25,946 nt of DNA from a virus. The notes beneath the pieces are model-generated. The model searched no databases, had not been told where the DNA came from, and worked only from the letters and a program-made list of their open reading frames with translations. The stretch covers positions 1 through 25,946 of the IMG/VR virus record IMGVR_UViG_3300031518_000060; one strand, written 5' to 3'. The translations under genes and the position numbers were made by a program. Shown one piece after another: positions 5,675 to 13,374 of this stretch (its first letter is position 1; the number at the start of each line of letters is the position of its first letter).

Positions 5675-7278
5675 CGGTGGCGACTGTGCCTGCCATCGAG
5701 CCGCGTCCATACCAGCGCGAAGCCGTTGAGGCTGTATTGAGGGCCTATGAGCGCGGCTTGCAGCGCGTGCTGGTAACGCTTCCCACGGGCACAGGCAAGA
5801 CAATTGTTTTCGCACTAGTCGCGAAGGAACGCGGCGGGCGGACGTTGATCCTGGTTCATCGCGACGAACTTGTCCGGCAGGCTGTCGAGAAGTTATCGCT
5901 GGTCTGGCCTGACGCGCGTATCGGTATCGTGAAGGCCGAACTGGACCAGCACGATGCCCACGTCGTCGTCGCATCGGTGCAGACCCTGTCGCGTCCGAAG
6001 CGCCTCCAGCGGGTTACGATGGACTTCTCCACGGTGATCGTGGACGAGGCGCACCATGCGGTCGCGCCGTCCTACGAGCGCATCCTGGAGGCGGTCGGTG
6101 CCTTCCAGTCTGGCGGGCCGCTGGTGCTGGGGGTTACGGCGACGCCGGAGCGGGCGGACAAGAAAGCGCTCGGCAGAGTCTTTCAAGAGATCGTCTACCG
6201 CAAGACGATCGAAGAGATGGTGTTGGCCGGGTATCTGTGTGATGTCCGTGCTTTGCGTGTCCTGCTGGCCGTGTCCCTGGACAAGGTGAAGGTACGGGGT
6301 GGAGATTACGACGAGAAGCAACTGAGCAAGGCTTTGTTGGGCGCTGGTGCGCCGAGTGCGATCGCTGAGGCGTGTCTGGCGTTCGCTGCGGATCGCAAGA
6401 CGATCGTTTTCGTGCCCTCGGTGCGGTTGGCGTTCAAGACGGCCGAGCAATTGCGGGCGCGTGGTATCGCGGCAGCAGCTGTCCATGGTGGGACACCTGT
6501 CAAGGAACGGCAAGACATCCTGGAGAAGTTGCGGAACGGCACGATCAGGGCGGTTGCCAACTGCATGGTGCTGACGGAGGGTTTTGACGAACCGTCCGTC
6601 GATGGGTTGGTGATCGCGCGGCCGACGCTGTCGCGGCCGCTGTACATCCAGATGGTCGGTCGTGGGCTGCGGATCTGGCCAGGCAAAGAAGGCTGCCTGA
6701 TCCTGGACGTCGTCGGCGTCACCGAGCGACACGATCTGGTTACGGCGCAGACGCTTTTCGGTGTCGATGGCGAGACGCTGGAGCGAGATGGGTTGGTCAC
6801 GGCCCTGGCCCAGCGCAGCCAGGACGAGCGATTTCTGGACGTGTTGGGCGAACTGGTGGCGCGTCCAGTCGAGCTGCTCGGTCGCCGGAAGCTGCACTGG
6901 GTGTACACCGGGCAGGTGTACGTCGTGCCGACAGTGGACGGACGGATCGTCTTGCGGCCGAACATCTACGATGGCTCGTTGTGGGACGTCGTCCGCCAGC
7001 GTCGCGGGTGGTTCATGGACGAAGTGTTGGGCGAAAGGTTGCCGCTGGAATGGGCACTCGGTAAAGCCGAAGACGCCGTGCGCGCGGACGGTGCGCTGTA
7101 CTTGGCGGATCCCAACGCCAAGTGGCGCATGCGGCCAGCGACACAGAAACAGATCGACGTACTGCGTCGCTGGGGAATACCGATCCCGAAGGGGTTGACG
7201 TGCGGCCAGGCGTCCGACTTGATCACTGCGGGCAGAGATGCTGCGCGCATGATGGTGCGCCGCATCCAGTCACAGTAA
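5671..7278 (+). CDS. SF2 DEAH-type DNA helicase
   Basis: A 535-residue ATP-dependent helicase of superfamily 2. Motifs in order: Q-like RPYQREAV (12-19), Walker A LPTGTGKT (37-44), Ia LVHRDEL, Walker B/DEAH (125-128), III TATP (156-159), IV IVFVPS (245-250), V LTEGFDEPSVD (301-311) and VI QMVGRGLR (327-334). The core matches the phage UvsW/XPB-RAD25 type group (COG1061). The C-terminal 190 residues are outside the helicase core; their end (TQKQIDVLRRWGIP) resembles a small domain that follows helicases in other phages. The ATG at 5671 overlaps the SWIM gene stop. It probably remodels forks or R-loops during phage replication. Helicase assignment is firm, polarity and substrate are unknown. 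Confidence 0.93.
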   Translation: MTVATVPAIEPRPYQREAVEAVLRAYERGLQRVLVTLPTGTGKTIVFALVAKERGGRTLILVHRDELVRQAVEKLSLVWPDARIGIVKAELDQHDAHVVVASVQTLSRPKRLQRVTMDFSTVIVDEAHHAVAPSYERILEAVGAFQSGGPLVLGVTATPERADKKALGRVFQEIVYRKTIEEMVLAGYLCDVRALRVLLAVSLDKVKVRGGDYDEKQLSKALLGAGAPSAIAEACLAFAADRKTIVFVPSVRLAFKTAEQLRARGIAAAAVHGGTPVKERQDILEKLRNGTIRAVANCMVLTEGFDEPSVDGLVIARPTLSRPLYIQMVGRGLRIWPGKEGCLILDVVGVTERHDLVTAQTLFGVDGETLERDGLVTALAQRSQDERFLDVLGELVARPVELLGRRKLHWVYTGQVYVVPTVDGRIVLRPNIYDGSLWDVVRQRRGWFMDEVLGERLPLEWALGKAEDAVRADGALYLADPNAKWRMRPATQKQIDVLRRWGIPIPKGLTCGQASDLITAGRDAARMMVRRIQSQ

Positions 7279-7280
7279 CC

Positions 7281-7310
7281 TTGACGCGCGAATGGTCGTG
7301 GTGGTATACT
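7281..7310 (+). promoter_or_regulatory. Promoter for the replication operon
   Basis: TTGACG (7281-7286), 18-bp spacer, TATACT (7305-7310), followed by ATG as at 4620. Transcription would start near 7317, so AGGAGG (7318-7323) would lie at the very 5' end of the message. It starts only three bases after the helicase stop codon. Confidence 0.75.
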
Positions 7311-7329
7311 ATGGTGCAGGAGGATGACG

Positions 7330-7611
7330 ATGGCGAAATACCCCGAGATCATTTACGAGCATGTCGACCGTGAGCGCACCAGGCCGATGGTGGTGCATGT
7401 CACGAACGAGCAGTTTCTTGCAGTATCGGTACTGGCGTACCGGCTGCGGACGACGCGGTCGGCGGTCGTGCGATTCGCGATCGATGCTCTGGTGGCGATT
7501 GCGCAAGGCAAGCCGGTGCCAGTGACGCCGTTCATCACCGACTTGCAGCGGCTGATCGAAGAGTACAAGGAGACAGTTAAGGAAGAGGGTGAGGAAGGGA
7601 AGGAGGATTGA
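7330..7611 (+). CDS. Small RHH-like DNA-binding protein
   Basis: A 93-residue protein. Residues 20-60 fit a ribbon-helix-helix domain: a strand (RPMVVHVTNEQ), a helix (FLAVSVLAYRLR), a turn (TTRS) and a second helix (AVVRFAIDALVAIAQ). The C-terminal 20 residues are a charged Lys/Glu helix. An ATG at 7324 touches AGGAGG and is too close, so the ATG at 7330, six bases after it, is chosen. It heads the operon that contains the RecT-like and replication proteins and has a promoter of its own. A role as operon regulator is likely but not shown. It resembles the 4648-5058 protein in plan, not obviously in sequence. Confidence 0.65.
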   Translation: MAKYPEIIYEHVDRERTRPMVVHVTNEQFLAVSVLAYRLRTTRSAVVRFAIDALVAIAQGKPVPVTPFITDLQRLIEEYKETVKEEGEEGKED

Positions 7612-7614
7612 GTC

Positions 7615-8592
7615 GTGGCGGTAGTGCGATCTGGTCTTGCCGAGCGAGCGGCGATGTACGGCGACCTGAGTCGCCTCTCCGAAGAGGAGCGCCTCAACTA
7701 CTATCAAGCTGTCTGTGAATCTTTGGGATTGAACCCCCTGACGCGACCCTTCGAATATTTGCGTCTGGGCGGTCGCTTGGTTTTGTACGCGACGCGAGCA
7801 GCGACCGACCAGTTGCGGCAGATCCACGGCGTCAGCATCCAGATTTTGAAGCAAGAGCGGGTTGGCGACCTTTACATCGTGCATGTCCGTGCTCGCTCGC
7901 GAGACGGCCGCGAGGACGAAGATTTGGGTGTTGTGTCACTGGCGGGGCTGAGCCAGGAAGACTTGGTGAACGCCATCATGAAAGCGATCACCAAGGCGAA
8001 GCGCCGGGTCACGCTCAGTATCTGTGGTCTCGGCTGGCTGGATGAATCCGAGATCGAGACGATTCCTGGCGCTGAGCGCGTCTCTGTTCCCGCCGCTTCC
8101 GTGCCGTCCGTCCCCGTGAGTTTTGACCAACCTCAGGATATCCCGCAGGACGATCCGAACGGGCACGCGAGAGCAGGGGAACAAGTTTTGGCGCATCTGA
8201 CGGAGAAGCAGCGCGCCTACTTTACGGCCCTGTGCCAGAAGTTTGACATCGATCCGTCGCTGCTGGTCGAAGCGCGCCGGGTCGACAGCGCGCAGGGTGT
8301 GAGTACGCTCATCGACCTGCTGCGTGTCGCGGACAAGCTGTTCGGCGACCCCGACCGCGCGAGCAAGGCACTGACTGCGATCTGTGACCGGTTCAACGTG
8401 CCGGTGTCCGAGGCGGCGCGGCTGTTGGAGCAGCAGTTCGGATGGGACGGTGACCTGGAGAAGCTCGTGCGCGGTTGGGCGTTCTGGCTCGAAGCCGAGC
8501 TGTACCGCCGTCAATCCGTTGAGACAGGTCAATTCGAAGATACAGAACAGGACGATACGGATCCCACTGATCCTAATGCGGTGGTCGTCTAA
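7615..8592 (+). CDS. RecT-like single-strand annealing protein (probable)
   Basis: A 325-residue protein. The first 150 residues resemble phage annealing proteins of the RecT type: a helix with YYQAVCESLGLNPLTRPFEY, strands RLVLYATRAATDQLRQIHG and YIVHVRARSRDGR, and a helix NAIMKAITKAKRRVTLSICG leading to LGWLDESEIE. This strand-helix order and the AKRR helix are typical. The segment 150-185 is a Pro/Gln-rich linker. The C-terminal 140 residues are helical and may bind partners. GTG at 7615 follows AAGGAGG at eight bases. Annealing proteins usually work with an exonuclease; the PD-(D/E)XK protein (890-1591) and the VRR-NUC protein (16075-16431) are candidate partners. No exact family was confirmed. 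Confidence 0.6.
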   Translation: MAVVRSGLAERAAMYGDLSRLSEEERLNYYQAVCESLGLNPLTRPFEYLRLGGRLVLYATRAATDQLRQIHGVSIQILKQERVGDLYIVHVRARSRDGREDEDLGVVSLAGLSQEDLVNAIMKAITKAKRRVTLSICGLGWLDESEIETIPGAERVSVPAASVPSVPVSFDQPQDIPQDDPNGHARAGEQVLAHLTEKQRAYFTALCQKFDIDPSLLVEARRVDSAQGVSTLIDLLRVADKLFGDPDRASKALTAICDRFNVPVSEAARLLEQQFGWDGDLEKLVRGWAFWLEAELYRRQSVETGQFEDTEQDDTDPTDPNAVVV

Positions 8593-8599
8593 CAGAACG

Positions 8600-8625
8600 C
8601 ACCAGCGCTGGGCGGAGCGCTGGTG
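8600..8625 (+). terminator. Intergenic hairpin, no T run
   Basis: CACCAGCGCT (8600-8609) and AGCGCTGGTG (8616-8625) form a perfect 10-bp stem with loop GGGCGG, 8 bp after the RecT-like stop. No T run follows, so it may only slow polymerase, protect the 3' end of a processed message or adjust expression of the next gene. Confidence 0.45.
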
Positions 8626-8651
8626 TCTGACACGGTATGGGAGGGTGACTC

Positions 8652-9404
8652 GTGATGCGTTCTGGCGACACTGTATCACAAGGCAACGTTTGTCGTCAAG
8701 TTGTCTGTCTTCCTTTGGGGGTGCAGACGGTGCCCAGAAAGCAGAAAAAGGAGGTCGATCCCCGTGAAGCGAGTGTGCGACGATTGTTGTTTTGTGCACT
8801 CGTCGAAGAGTGGCTCGGCCACCCGTACGAGGTTGTCGCCGACCGACTGACTCGCAGCGAGCGTGGGCGGGTGAACCGTGCAGTTGCCGAGCTGCGTGCT
8901 GTCGGTGTTGACGATCCTGATGAAATTCACCGCCGAGCGTTGATCTATCGCGTACGGTTCCCCGGTTGTCCTGTCACACCGCAAGCGCTGACTGCAAACT
9001 GGACGGTGTGCAGCGAACCGCCTGAAAAGCTGGCCGCACCTGAAGCGAGCGGCTTGCGCTGGCAGGACGTTGATGCAGTGTTGGTCGAGGCTGAGGCTCG
9101 GCGGTTGTGCAAGCTGGTTGACGCTGGCAAGCTGGCTGGTTTTGTCCAGCCACTGGATGAAAACGAGCGCGAAGCCATCGCCTTCTGGCTACAGCTCGAG
9201 CGCGAGTATCGTGCTGGCAAGATGATCCCGGAGCGCTTTCGGACGTTGGACGTGTTGCGGCGCTGGGTGTTAGCGCGACGCCAGTCTGTATTGCCGGTGC
9301 CACCTGAAGTGTCACAGCTGATGCGCTTCTACCGGACCGCGTACGGCTGGCGTCCCTCTTCCGCGTTTGCGGCCACTGGGCTGCGCGAGAGGGGTGATCG
9401 GTGA
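8652..9404 (+). CDS. Phage replication protein (initiator/helicase-loader-like)
   Basis: A 250-residue protein that resembles phage replisome-organizer proteins. The segment at about 80-115 (AELRAVGVDDPDEIHRRALIYRVRFPGC, then TPQALTANW) follows the common pattern in which a helix pair leads to a conserved Trp ending the domain. A winged-helix N-terminal region is possible. The C-terminal third is helical (EREAIAFWLQLEREYRAGK). GTG 8652 (seven bases behind GGGAGG) or ATG 8655 starts it; a later GTG at 8730 has a poor site. It lies between the RecT-like gene and a Cys-rich gene, which suits replication. The position and the one motif support the call, but I cannot tell initiator from helicase loader. 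Confidence 0.5.
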   Translation: MMRSGDTVSQGNVCRQVVCLPLGVQTVPRKQKKEVDPREASVRRLLFCALVEEWLGHPYEVVADRLTRSERGRVNRAVAELRAVGVDDPDEIHRRALIYRVRFPGCPVTPQALTANWTVCSEPPEKLAAPEASGLRWQDVDAVLVEAEARRLCKLVDAGKLAGFVQPLDENEREAIAFWLQLEREYRAGKMIPERFRTLDVLRRWVLARRQSVLPVPPEVSQLMRFYRTAYGWRPSSAFAATGLRERGDR

Positions 9405-9862
9405 TGCGGTCGATGGCGGACATGTTGCCGGAAATCATGAGTCGCCTGAGCCAGCGGTTGCGGCGGCCGTACTATCGCTCGGCGCGGTCTCTGGTCGGCC
9501 TCGATGAACACGGACTGCCGCGCTATCGGGTGATCTGCCCTTGGTGCTTCGGTTCTGGCGGCACCGACTGCGCGTGTCGCGGGTCGGTGCTAGTCTGTCC
9601 TGACTGCCGCGGGGCGCGGATCGTCCGCCAGGAAAGCGCAGACGGATCGTTCCTGCCGCCGGTGCCGTGCGCGACCTGCACGGACTGGTATCGCCGTGCA
9701 CCGAACGAACGCTATGACAAGAACAGTCCGTATCGGACGTATGCGTATGCGATTGACCAGTATCAGGAGACACAGGCGATCGCGCGGTATCTGGCGAACT
9801 ATCCTGAGGTTCTCGATATCTTGCAGGCGCTCGGTGCGGCAATCGATGAGTGGACGGGGTAG
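9404..9862 (+). CDS. Cys-rich zinc-binding protein
   Basis: A 152-residue protein with four Cys pairs: CPWC (45-48), CAC (56-58), CPDC (65-68) and CATC (89-92). The first three resemble a DnaJ-type central zinc domain (CxxCxGxG) in shortened form, so two zinc ions are likely. The N-terminal 30 residues are basic (RLSQRLRRPYYRSAR), the C-terminal 50 are helical and Tyr-rich. The ATG at 9404 overlaps the preceding stop (TGATG); a GTG at 9401 is also possible. It lies in the replication operon between the replication protein and the ParB fusion. A DNA- or protein-binding accessory role is plausible. No family name can be given. Confidence 0.7.
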   Translation: MRSMADMLPEIMSRLSQRLRRPYYRSARSLVGLDEHGLPRYRVICPWCFGSGGTDCACRGSVLVCPDCRGARIVRQESADGSFLPPVPCATCTDWYRRAPNERYDKNSPYRTYAYAIDQYQETQAIARYLANYPEVLDILQALGAAIDEWTG

Positions 9863-9864
9863 AC

Positions 9865-11184
9865 ATGAGCCGTGATGCTGTCATCGCTTTGGGTGACCGC
9901 ACGTTTCGTCTTCCCTACATTGATCTCTTGCGGCCACTGAGCGACCAGGAATACGAGTCTCTGCTGAACAGCATTGCCGAGCACGGTATCGTGAACCCGA
10001 TCGTCGTGACCGAAGACGGCGTCGTGTTGGACGGCTACCACCGCCTGCGTGCTGCCGTCGAGCTCGGCCTAGCGCCGTCGTCCATTCCAGTCGTCGTCGT
10101 GCCGTTCCTGGACGAACAGTCCAGGGTCGCGATGGCCGTCGCGCTGAATGCGAACCGGCGACAACTGAAGGACGATGACCTGAAGCGAGTCGTCCTGGTG
10201 CTGCGCCAGCGCATGCGGCTGTCGTTTCGGCGGATCGCTGAGATCACGGGAATCCCGAAATCGACGGTCGCGCTCTGGTGTCAGGAAGCAGGTCTCGACG
10301 ACGTCGTGGAAACGGTCGTCGGCCGAGACGGGAAGGAATATCCGGCCGACTATGACGACCGCTGGGCTGAGCGCCGGAAAGCTATTTGGCAGATGGCACA
10401 AGAAGGTTTACCGGCTGAAGAAATCGCTCAGAAGTTAGGTATTACAACGCGGACGGTTCTCGCTGACCTGGCACGCGGGCAAGTGGTCATGACGACAGCG
10501 CAACGAGCGCAGTCTGTCGGCGAAGCGCTCGAGCAAGGTGTCTTGCCGCCGTCGCGCATCGCACGAGACAGCGACGTGGTCGGCGCTTTTCGTCGTCAGG
10601 CGCAGCGAGAGGTGGGAAAGCAGGAGGAGCGGTCAGGGACGTGGGAAATCTTCGTCGGCGATCCTGTGCAGCACCTGGCTGCGTTGCCGCCGGAGACGGT
10701 CGACTGCGCGATCGTCGATGCGGTGAGCGAAGAAACGTCACGCATTGTCGGCAACATATACGCACAGCTAGCTCGGGTGGTCGGCGAAGGTGGTTCAGTG
10801 CTGATCCTGACGACACCAGCGCGTCTGCCGGACGTCCTGAATGCTGGCCTTGCGTATCTGCGTTACCGGTGGCTCTTGGTCGCACGCACTGCTGGGGCTA
10901 GTGCGTACGGCGATATCGCGGGCGAATACCTGCCGATCCTGTGGCTTTCGCGCGGACAAGCGGTCGTCGCCGAGCCGCTGGTGGACGTGATCGACTGGCG
11001 TCGCCAGGGATGGTCGTATTTGATCGGCAAGTTAACGCGGCCGGGGATGACGGCCGCGGTGATCGGATCGAGCGTGCCGTATGCGGACGCACTCGTCCGC
11101 CGACACGACCGCGTCTTCCTGTTTTACGTGCACGATGTGGCAGCAGCCGATGCGGTTCGGGCGAAGCTAGGTGGGGCGCGATGA
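9865..11184 (+). CDS. ParB-domain protein fused to a degenerate DNA methyltransferase
   Basis: A 439-residue protein. Residues 10-100 are a ParB/Srx N-terminal domain, with IVNPIVV and the signature LDGYHRLRAA (55-64) and ANRRQL. A helix-turn-helix follows at 115-140 (FRRIAEITGIPKSTVALW) and a second at 175-205 (EEIAQKLGITTRTVLADL). Residues 258-439 follow the plan of a beta-class methyltransferase, but the catalytic DPPY is replaced by DAVS (285-288). The SAM-binding motif, normally DPFxGSGT after a Pro-Gly turn, reads RPGMTAAVIGSS (392-403). The enzyme half is therefore probably inactive and may only bind DNA. ParB-methyltransferase fusions are common in phages; a dead one is less so. ATG 9865 lies three bases past the preceding stop. 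Confidence 0.8.
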   Translation: MSRDAVIALGDRTFRLPYIDLLRPLSDQEYESLLNSIAEHGIVNPIVVTEDGVVLDGYHRLRAAVELGLAPSSIPVVVVPFLDEQSRVAMAVALNANRRQLKDDDLKRVVLVLRQRMRLSFRRIAEITGIPKSTVALWCQEAGLDDVVETVVGRDGKEYPADYDDRWAERRKAIWQMAQEGLPAEEIAQKLGITTRTVLADLARGQVVMTTAQRAQSVGEALEQGVLPPSRIARDSDVVGAFRRQAQREVGKQEERSGTWEIFVGDPVQHLAALPPETVDCAIVDAVSEETSRIVGNIYAQLARVVGEGGSVLILTTPARLPDVLNAGLAYLRYRWLLVARTAGASAYGDIAGEYLPILWLSRGQAVVAEPLVDVIDWRRQGWSYLIGKLTRPGMTAAVIGSSVPYADALVRRHDRVFLFYVHDVAAADAVRAKLGGAR

Positions 11185-11873
11185 GTTGGTTGCACTGGGC
11201 GGTGGCGAACGGTATCCCGGTGACCGATCCCGGCGACCTGGTCGTTGCGGGACGGGCAAGTGTGACGAACTGGATGCTGGTGCGGGTGATCGCAGAAGGA
11301 AAGCGTCCGCACCAGCGTGTGTTGGAATCGCTGCGTTCTTTCGATGAGTTGCTGTCGCGCGCCTGGCGTGCGGACTGGACGTACCGTGGCCTGCACGTCC
11401 TGATGATCAACGGACAGGATATCGCGCAGTCGAGGATATTGTTGCTGGACAACGTGCCGGTCACATTCAACGACTGGGTAAAGTTCCTGAAGTTCGAGCA
11501 ACCTGACGAGTGGTACGAGCGGCGGGCCTGGCCGGTCGAGGAGTCGCTGCGCGTCGACCGCCAGCGGGCAGAGCGTGTACTGAACGTGCTGAGAAAACTA
11601 ACCGAAGAGGCTGGTCTGTCGCTGTCGTATGCGCTGCGGTATCTCGCTGCCCAAGGCCAGCTGCCGAAGCAGTTGGCGGTTGAGATACAGAAGGGGGCGA
11701 ACGACCAGGAGGCGTTACTGCGTATCTGTGCAGCGATCGACGAGCGGCACATCCGGATGGTGCGCGACTTCTTGGAGGACGCCCGCTGGATGGCGTATGC
11801 GCAAAGCGTCGGGATTGATGCATCGGCAGGCAAGATGGCTGAGCGAGTCAAGGGAGAGGAAGGAGGATCGTGA
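11181..11873 (+). CDS. Hypothetical protein with helical C-terminus
   Basis: A 230-residue protein of unknown function. The ATG at 11181 overlaps the stop of the ParB fusion (ATGA); a longer upstream reading is only an open shadow of that gene. The N-terminal 110 residues mix strands and helices (WTYRGLHVLMINGQ and RILLLDNVPVTFNDWVKFLK). The C-terminal half is helical, with YALRYLAAQGQLPKQLAVEIQ and a probable coiled-coil-like end. The segment VDRQRAERVLNVLRKLTEEAG is amphipathic. No catalytic motif or membrane span is visible. It is coupled by overlap on both sides, so it probably works with the ParB fusion or the IS110-like protein that follows. Confidence 0.6.
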   Translation: MSWLHWAVANGIPVTDPGDLVVAGRASVTNWMLVRVIAEGKRPHQRVLESLRSFDELLSRAWRADWTYRGLHVLMINGQDIAQSRILLLDNVPVTFNDWVKFLKFEQPDEWYERRAWPVEESLRVDRQRAERVLNVLRKLTEEAGLSLSYALRYLAAQGQLPKQLAVEIQKGANDQEALLRICAAIDERHIRMVRDFLEDARWMAYAQSVGIDASAGKMAERVKGEEGGS

Positions 11874-12718
11874 TGGTGATCGTCGATGTCCAGGTGGGAG
11901 AGATCCGGCCGCTGGTGGAGCGGATCAGTCAGGATCTCGTCACGGTGGCGGCGGACACGAGCGGTGACGGGATGCGTGTACTGGTTCATCACTACGATTC
12001 GCTTCAGAAGATCCGCATCGCCGCCCACAATGCTGCAGTGGCCTATCGGAAAGACGGCAAACCAGCCGGGTATGCAGAGTGGCTCGCCAAGGAGCTGCAG
12101 AGGCTGGAGAACGGTCTGGTCAAGGTAATGAAGAGTTGGATATCCGAGTATCCGGTTGCCGAATGGGCGCTGCAGCAACGTGGCGTCGGGCCAGTGTCGG
12201 TTGCGACCTTGCTGGCCTATCTCGACGTCGAGAAGTGTCGCACGGCAGGTTCTGTCTGGCGCTACTGTGGACTGGATCCGACTATCGAGTGGAAGAAGGG
12301 CGAGCGGCGTCCGTTCAATGCGAAACTGAAGCGGATGTGCTACCTGCTAGGTGAGATGTTCCGTATGCACCACAAGTCACCGGACTGTTTCTATGGGCAG
12401 GTCTACTTGGCTCGCAAGGAGTATGAGCAGATCAAGAACGAGCGCGGGGAATATGCTGAACAGGCGAGAGCCAAACTGGAACAGCAGGCCAACTGGACAG
12501 CGAACCAGCGGTCGTACTTTGAGCGCGGGATGCTGACGCCAGCGCATATCGACCTGCGAGCGCGACGTTACGCCGTGAAGCTGTTCCTGGCGCACTTTGC
12601 CTGGGTGTATTGGGAAACCGAAAAGGGTGAGCCGTGGCCGCTACCGTATGCGGTGTCCCACCTTGGACACGTCGACGTGATCGCGCCACCAGGCTATACG
12701 CCGCTGGCGCGGGTGTGA
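11873..12718 (+). CDS. IS110-family C-terminal-domain-like protein, copy 1
   Basis: A 281-residue protein whose middle resembles the Transposase_20 domain of IS110 elements: QQRGVGPVSVATLLAYL (101-117), a helix-hairpin-helix with G104 and G106, then WRYCGLDP (129-136) and a basic helix KLKRMCYLLG. The DEDD (RuvC-like) catalytic domain found in IS110 recombinases is absent, and no catalytic Ser follows the GLxP motif. It is therefore unlikely to transpose and more likely binds DNA or RNA. The tail (LRARRYAVKLFLAH, 228-241) is almost identical to that of the paralogue at 15295-16074. ATG 11873 overlaps the preceding stop (TGATG), six bases behind GGAGG. It is followed by a VRR-NUC-like gene, as is its paralogue. 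Confidence 0.65.
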   Translation: MVIVDVQVGEIRPLVERISQDLVTVAADTSGDGMRVLVHHYDSLQKIRIAAHNAAVAYRKDGKPAGYAEWLAKELQRLENGLVKVMKSWISEYPVAEWALQQRGVGPVSVATLLAYLDVEKCRTAGSVWRYCGLDPTIEWKKGERRPFNAKLKRMCYLLGEMFRMHHKSPDCFYGQVYLARKEYEQIKNERGEYAEQARAKLEQQANWTANQRSYFERGMLTPAHIDLRARRYAVKLFLAHFAWVYWETEKGEPWPLPYAVSHLGHVDVIAPPGYTPLARV

Positions 12719-12737
12719 TCGAGGGACGGGGCGAGCG

Positions 12738-13310
12738 ATGGGATCACAGCGTGGCAGAAAGAAACAGGGTAAGGAGCCGTTGTGGTTGTCGCGGCCGATC
12801 TTGCCTGCCTACGACCCGCGGCGGTACCAGCCGACCGCCGAGACGCTCCTGCCACCTGTCGCGGCCGTGTGGGATCTCCTGCGGTATGTCGCTGAGGAGG
12901 CGCAGCGCTGTGGCTGGAAGGTGCGGTGCGACCCGGCTTATGCGCGCTGGGCGGTCTCGCCTATGAGCGTGCCTGGCGACGAAGGGTTTCCGCCGCTCTT
13001 GCTGTTCAAGCCACCACGCATCATGGCCGCGATCGTGAGCGAACGCGACAAGATTGTGTCACCGGAGATGCAGTCTTGGCTGGACGTCCTGTCGCGATAC
13101 GGGACCATCGAGATCCGACACTGGAACGTCCATGACTGGTTGAATGGGGTTGTCCATGACGAACTGAGCCAAGACCCTGCCAGCGAAGCTGTGGCCGCTG
13201 AGGCTGGACAAGCGAGTCGCGTTCGGGTAGCTAACGGCGAAAAGAAGGTCAAGCGTCGCAGAGGGAAAAGGGTGCAAGATGGGCAGGGGGCCTCCGCGGT
13301 GAAGCGATAG
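12738..13310 (+). CDS. VRR-NUC-like protein with lost active site
   Basis: A 190-residue protein. Residues 50-140 align with the intact VRR-NUC protein at 16075-16431: GFPPLLLFKPPRI here against GFPDLVLVQPPRV there, then MQSWLDVL against QERWLDAL, and HDWLNG against RHWLDG. The catalytic positions are all changed: D55 to P86, E68 to I99, K70 to S101 and Q78 to E110. A nuclease reaction is therefore very unlikely. The 40-residue N-terminal extension is basic and Pro-rich, and the C-terminal 30 are Lys/Arg-rich (KKVKRRRGKR), so nucleic acid binding is plausible. It follows IS110-like copy 1 after 19 bp, with ATG 12738 behind GAGGGACGGGG. It may be a regulatory or structural partner of the active copy. 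Confidence 0.7.
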   Translation: MGSQRGRKKQGKEPLWLSRPILPAYDPRRYQPTAETLLPPVAAVWDLLRYVAEEAQRCGWKVRCDPAYARWAVSPMSVPGDEGFPPLLLFKPPRIMAAIVSERDKIVSPEMQSWLDVLSRYGTIEIRHWNVHDWLNGVVHDELSQDPASEAVAAEAGQASRVRVANGEKKVKRRRGKRVQDGQGASAVKR

Positions 13311-13374
13311 GCGATTGGTAGTGAGTCTTGAAAACTGACGACGCAGAGCGATGGTTCAATGGGGGGTGTTGAAA

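Noticed and set aside
11873-12718. IS110 insertion sequence
   Set aside because: The catalytic DEDD domain is missing, no flanking repeats or target-site changes are seen, and the gene is embedded in an operon by overlapping stop and start codons.
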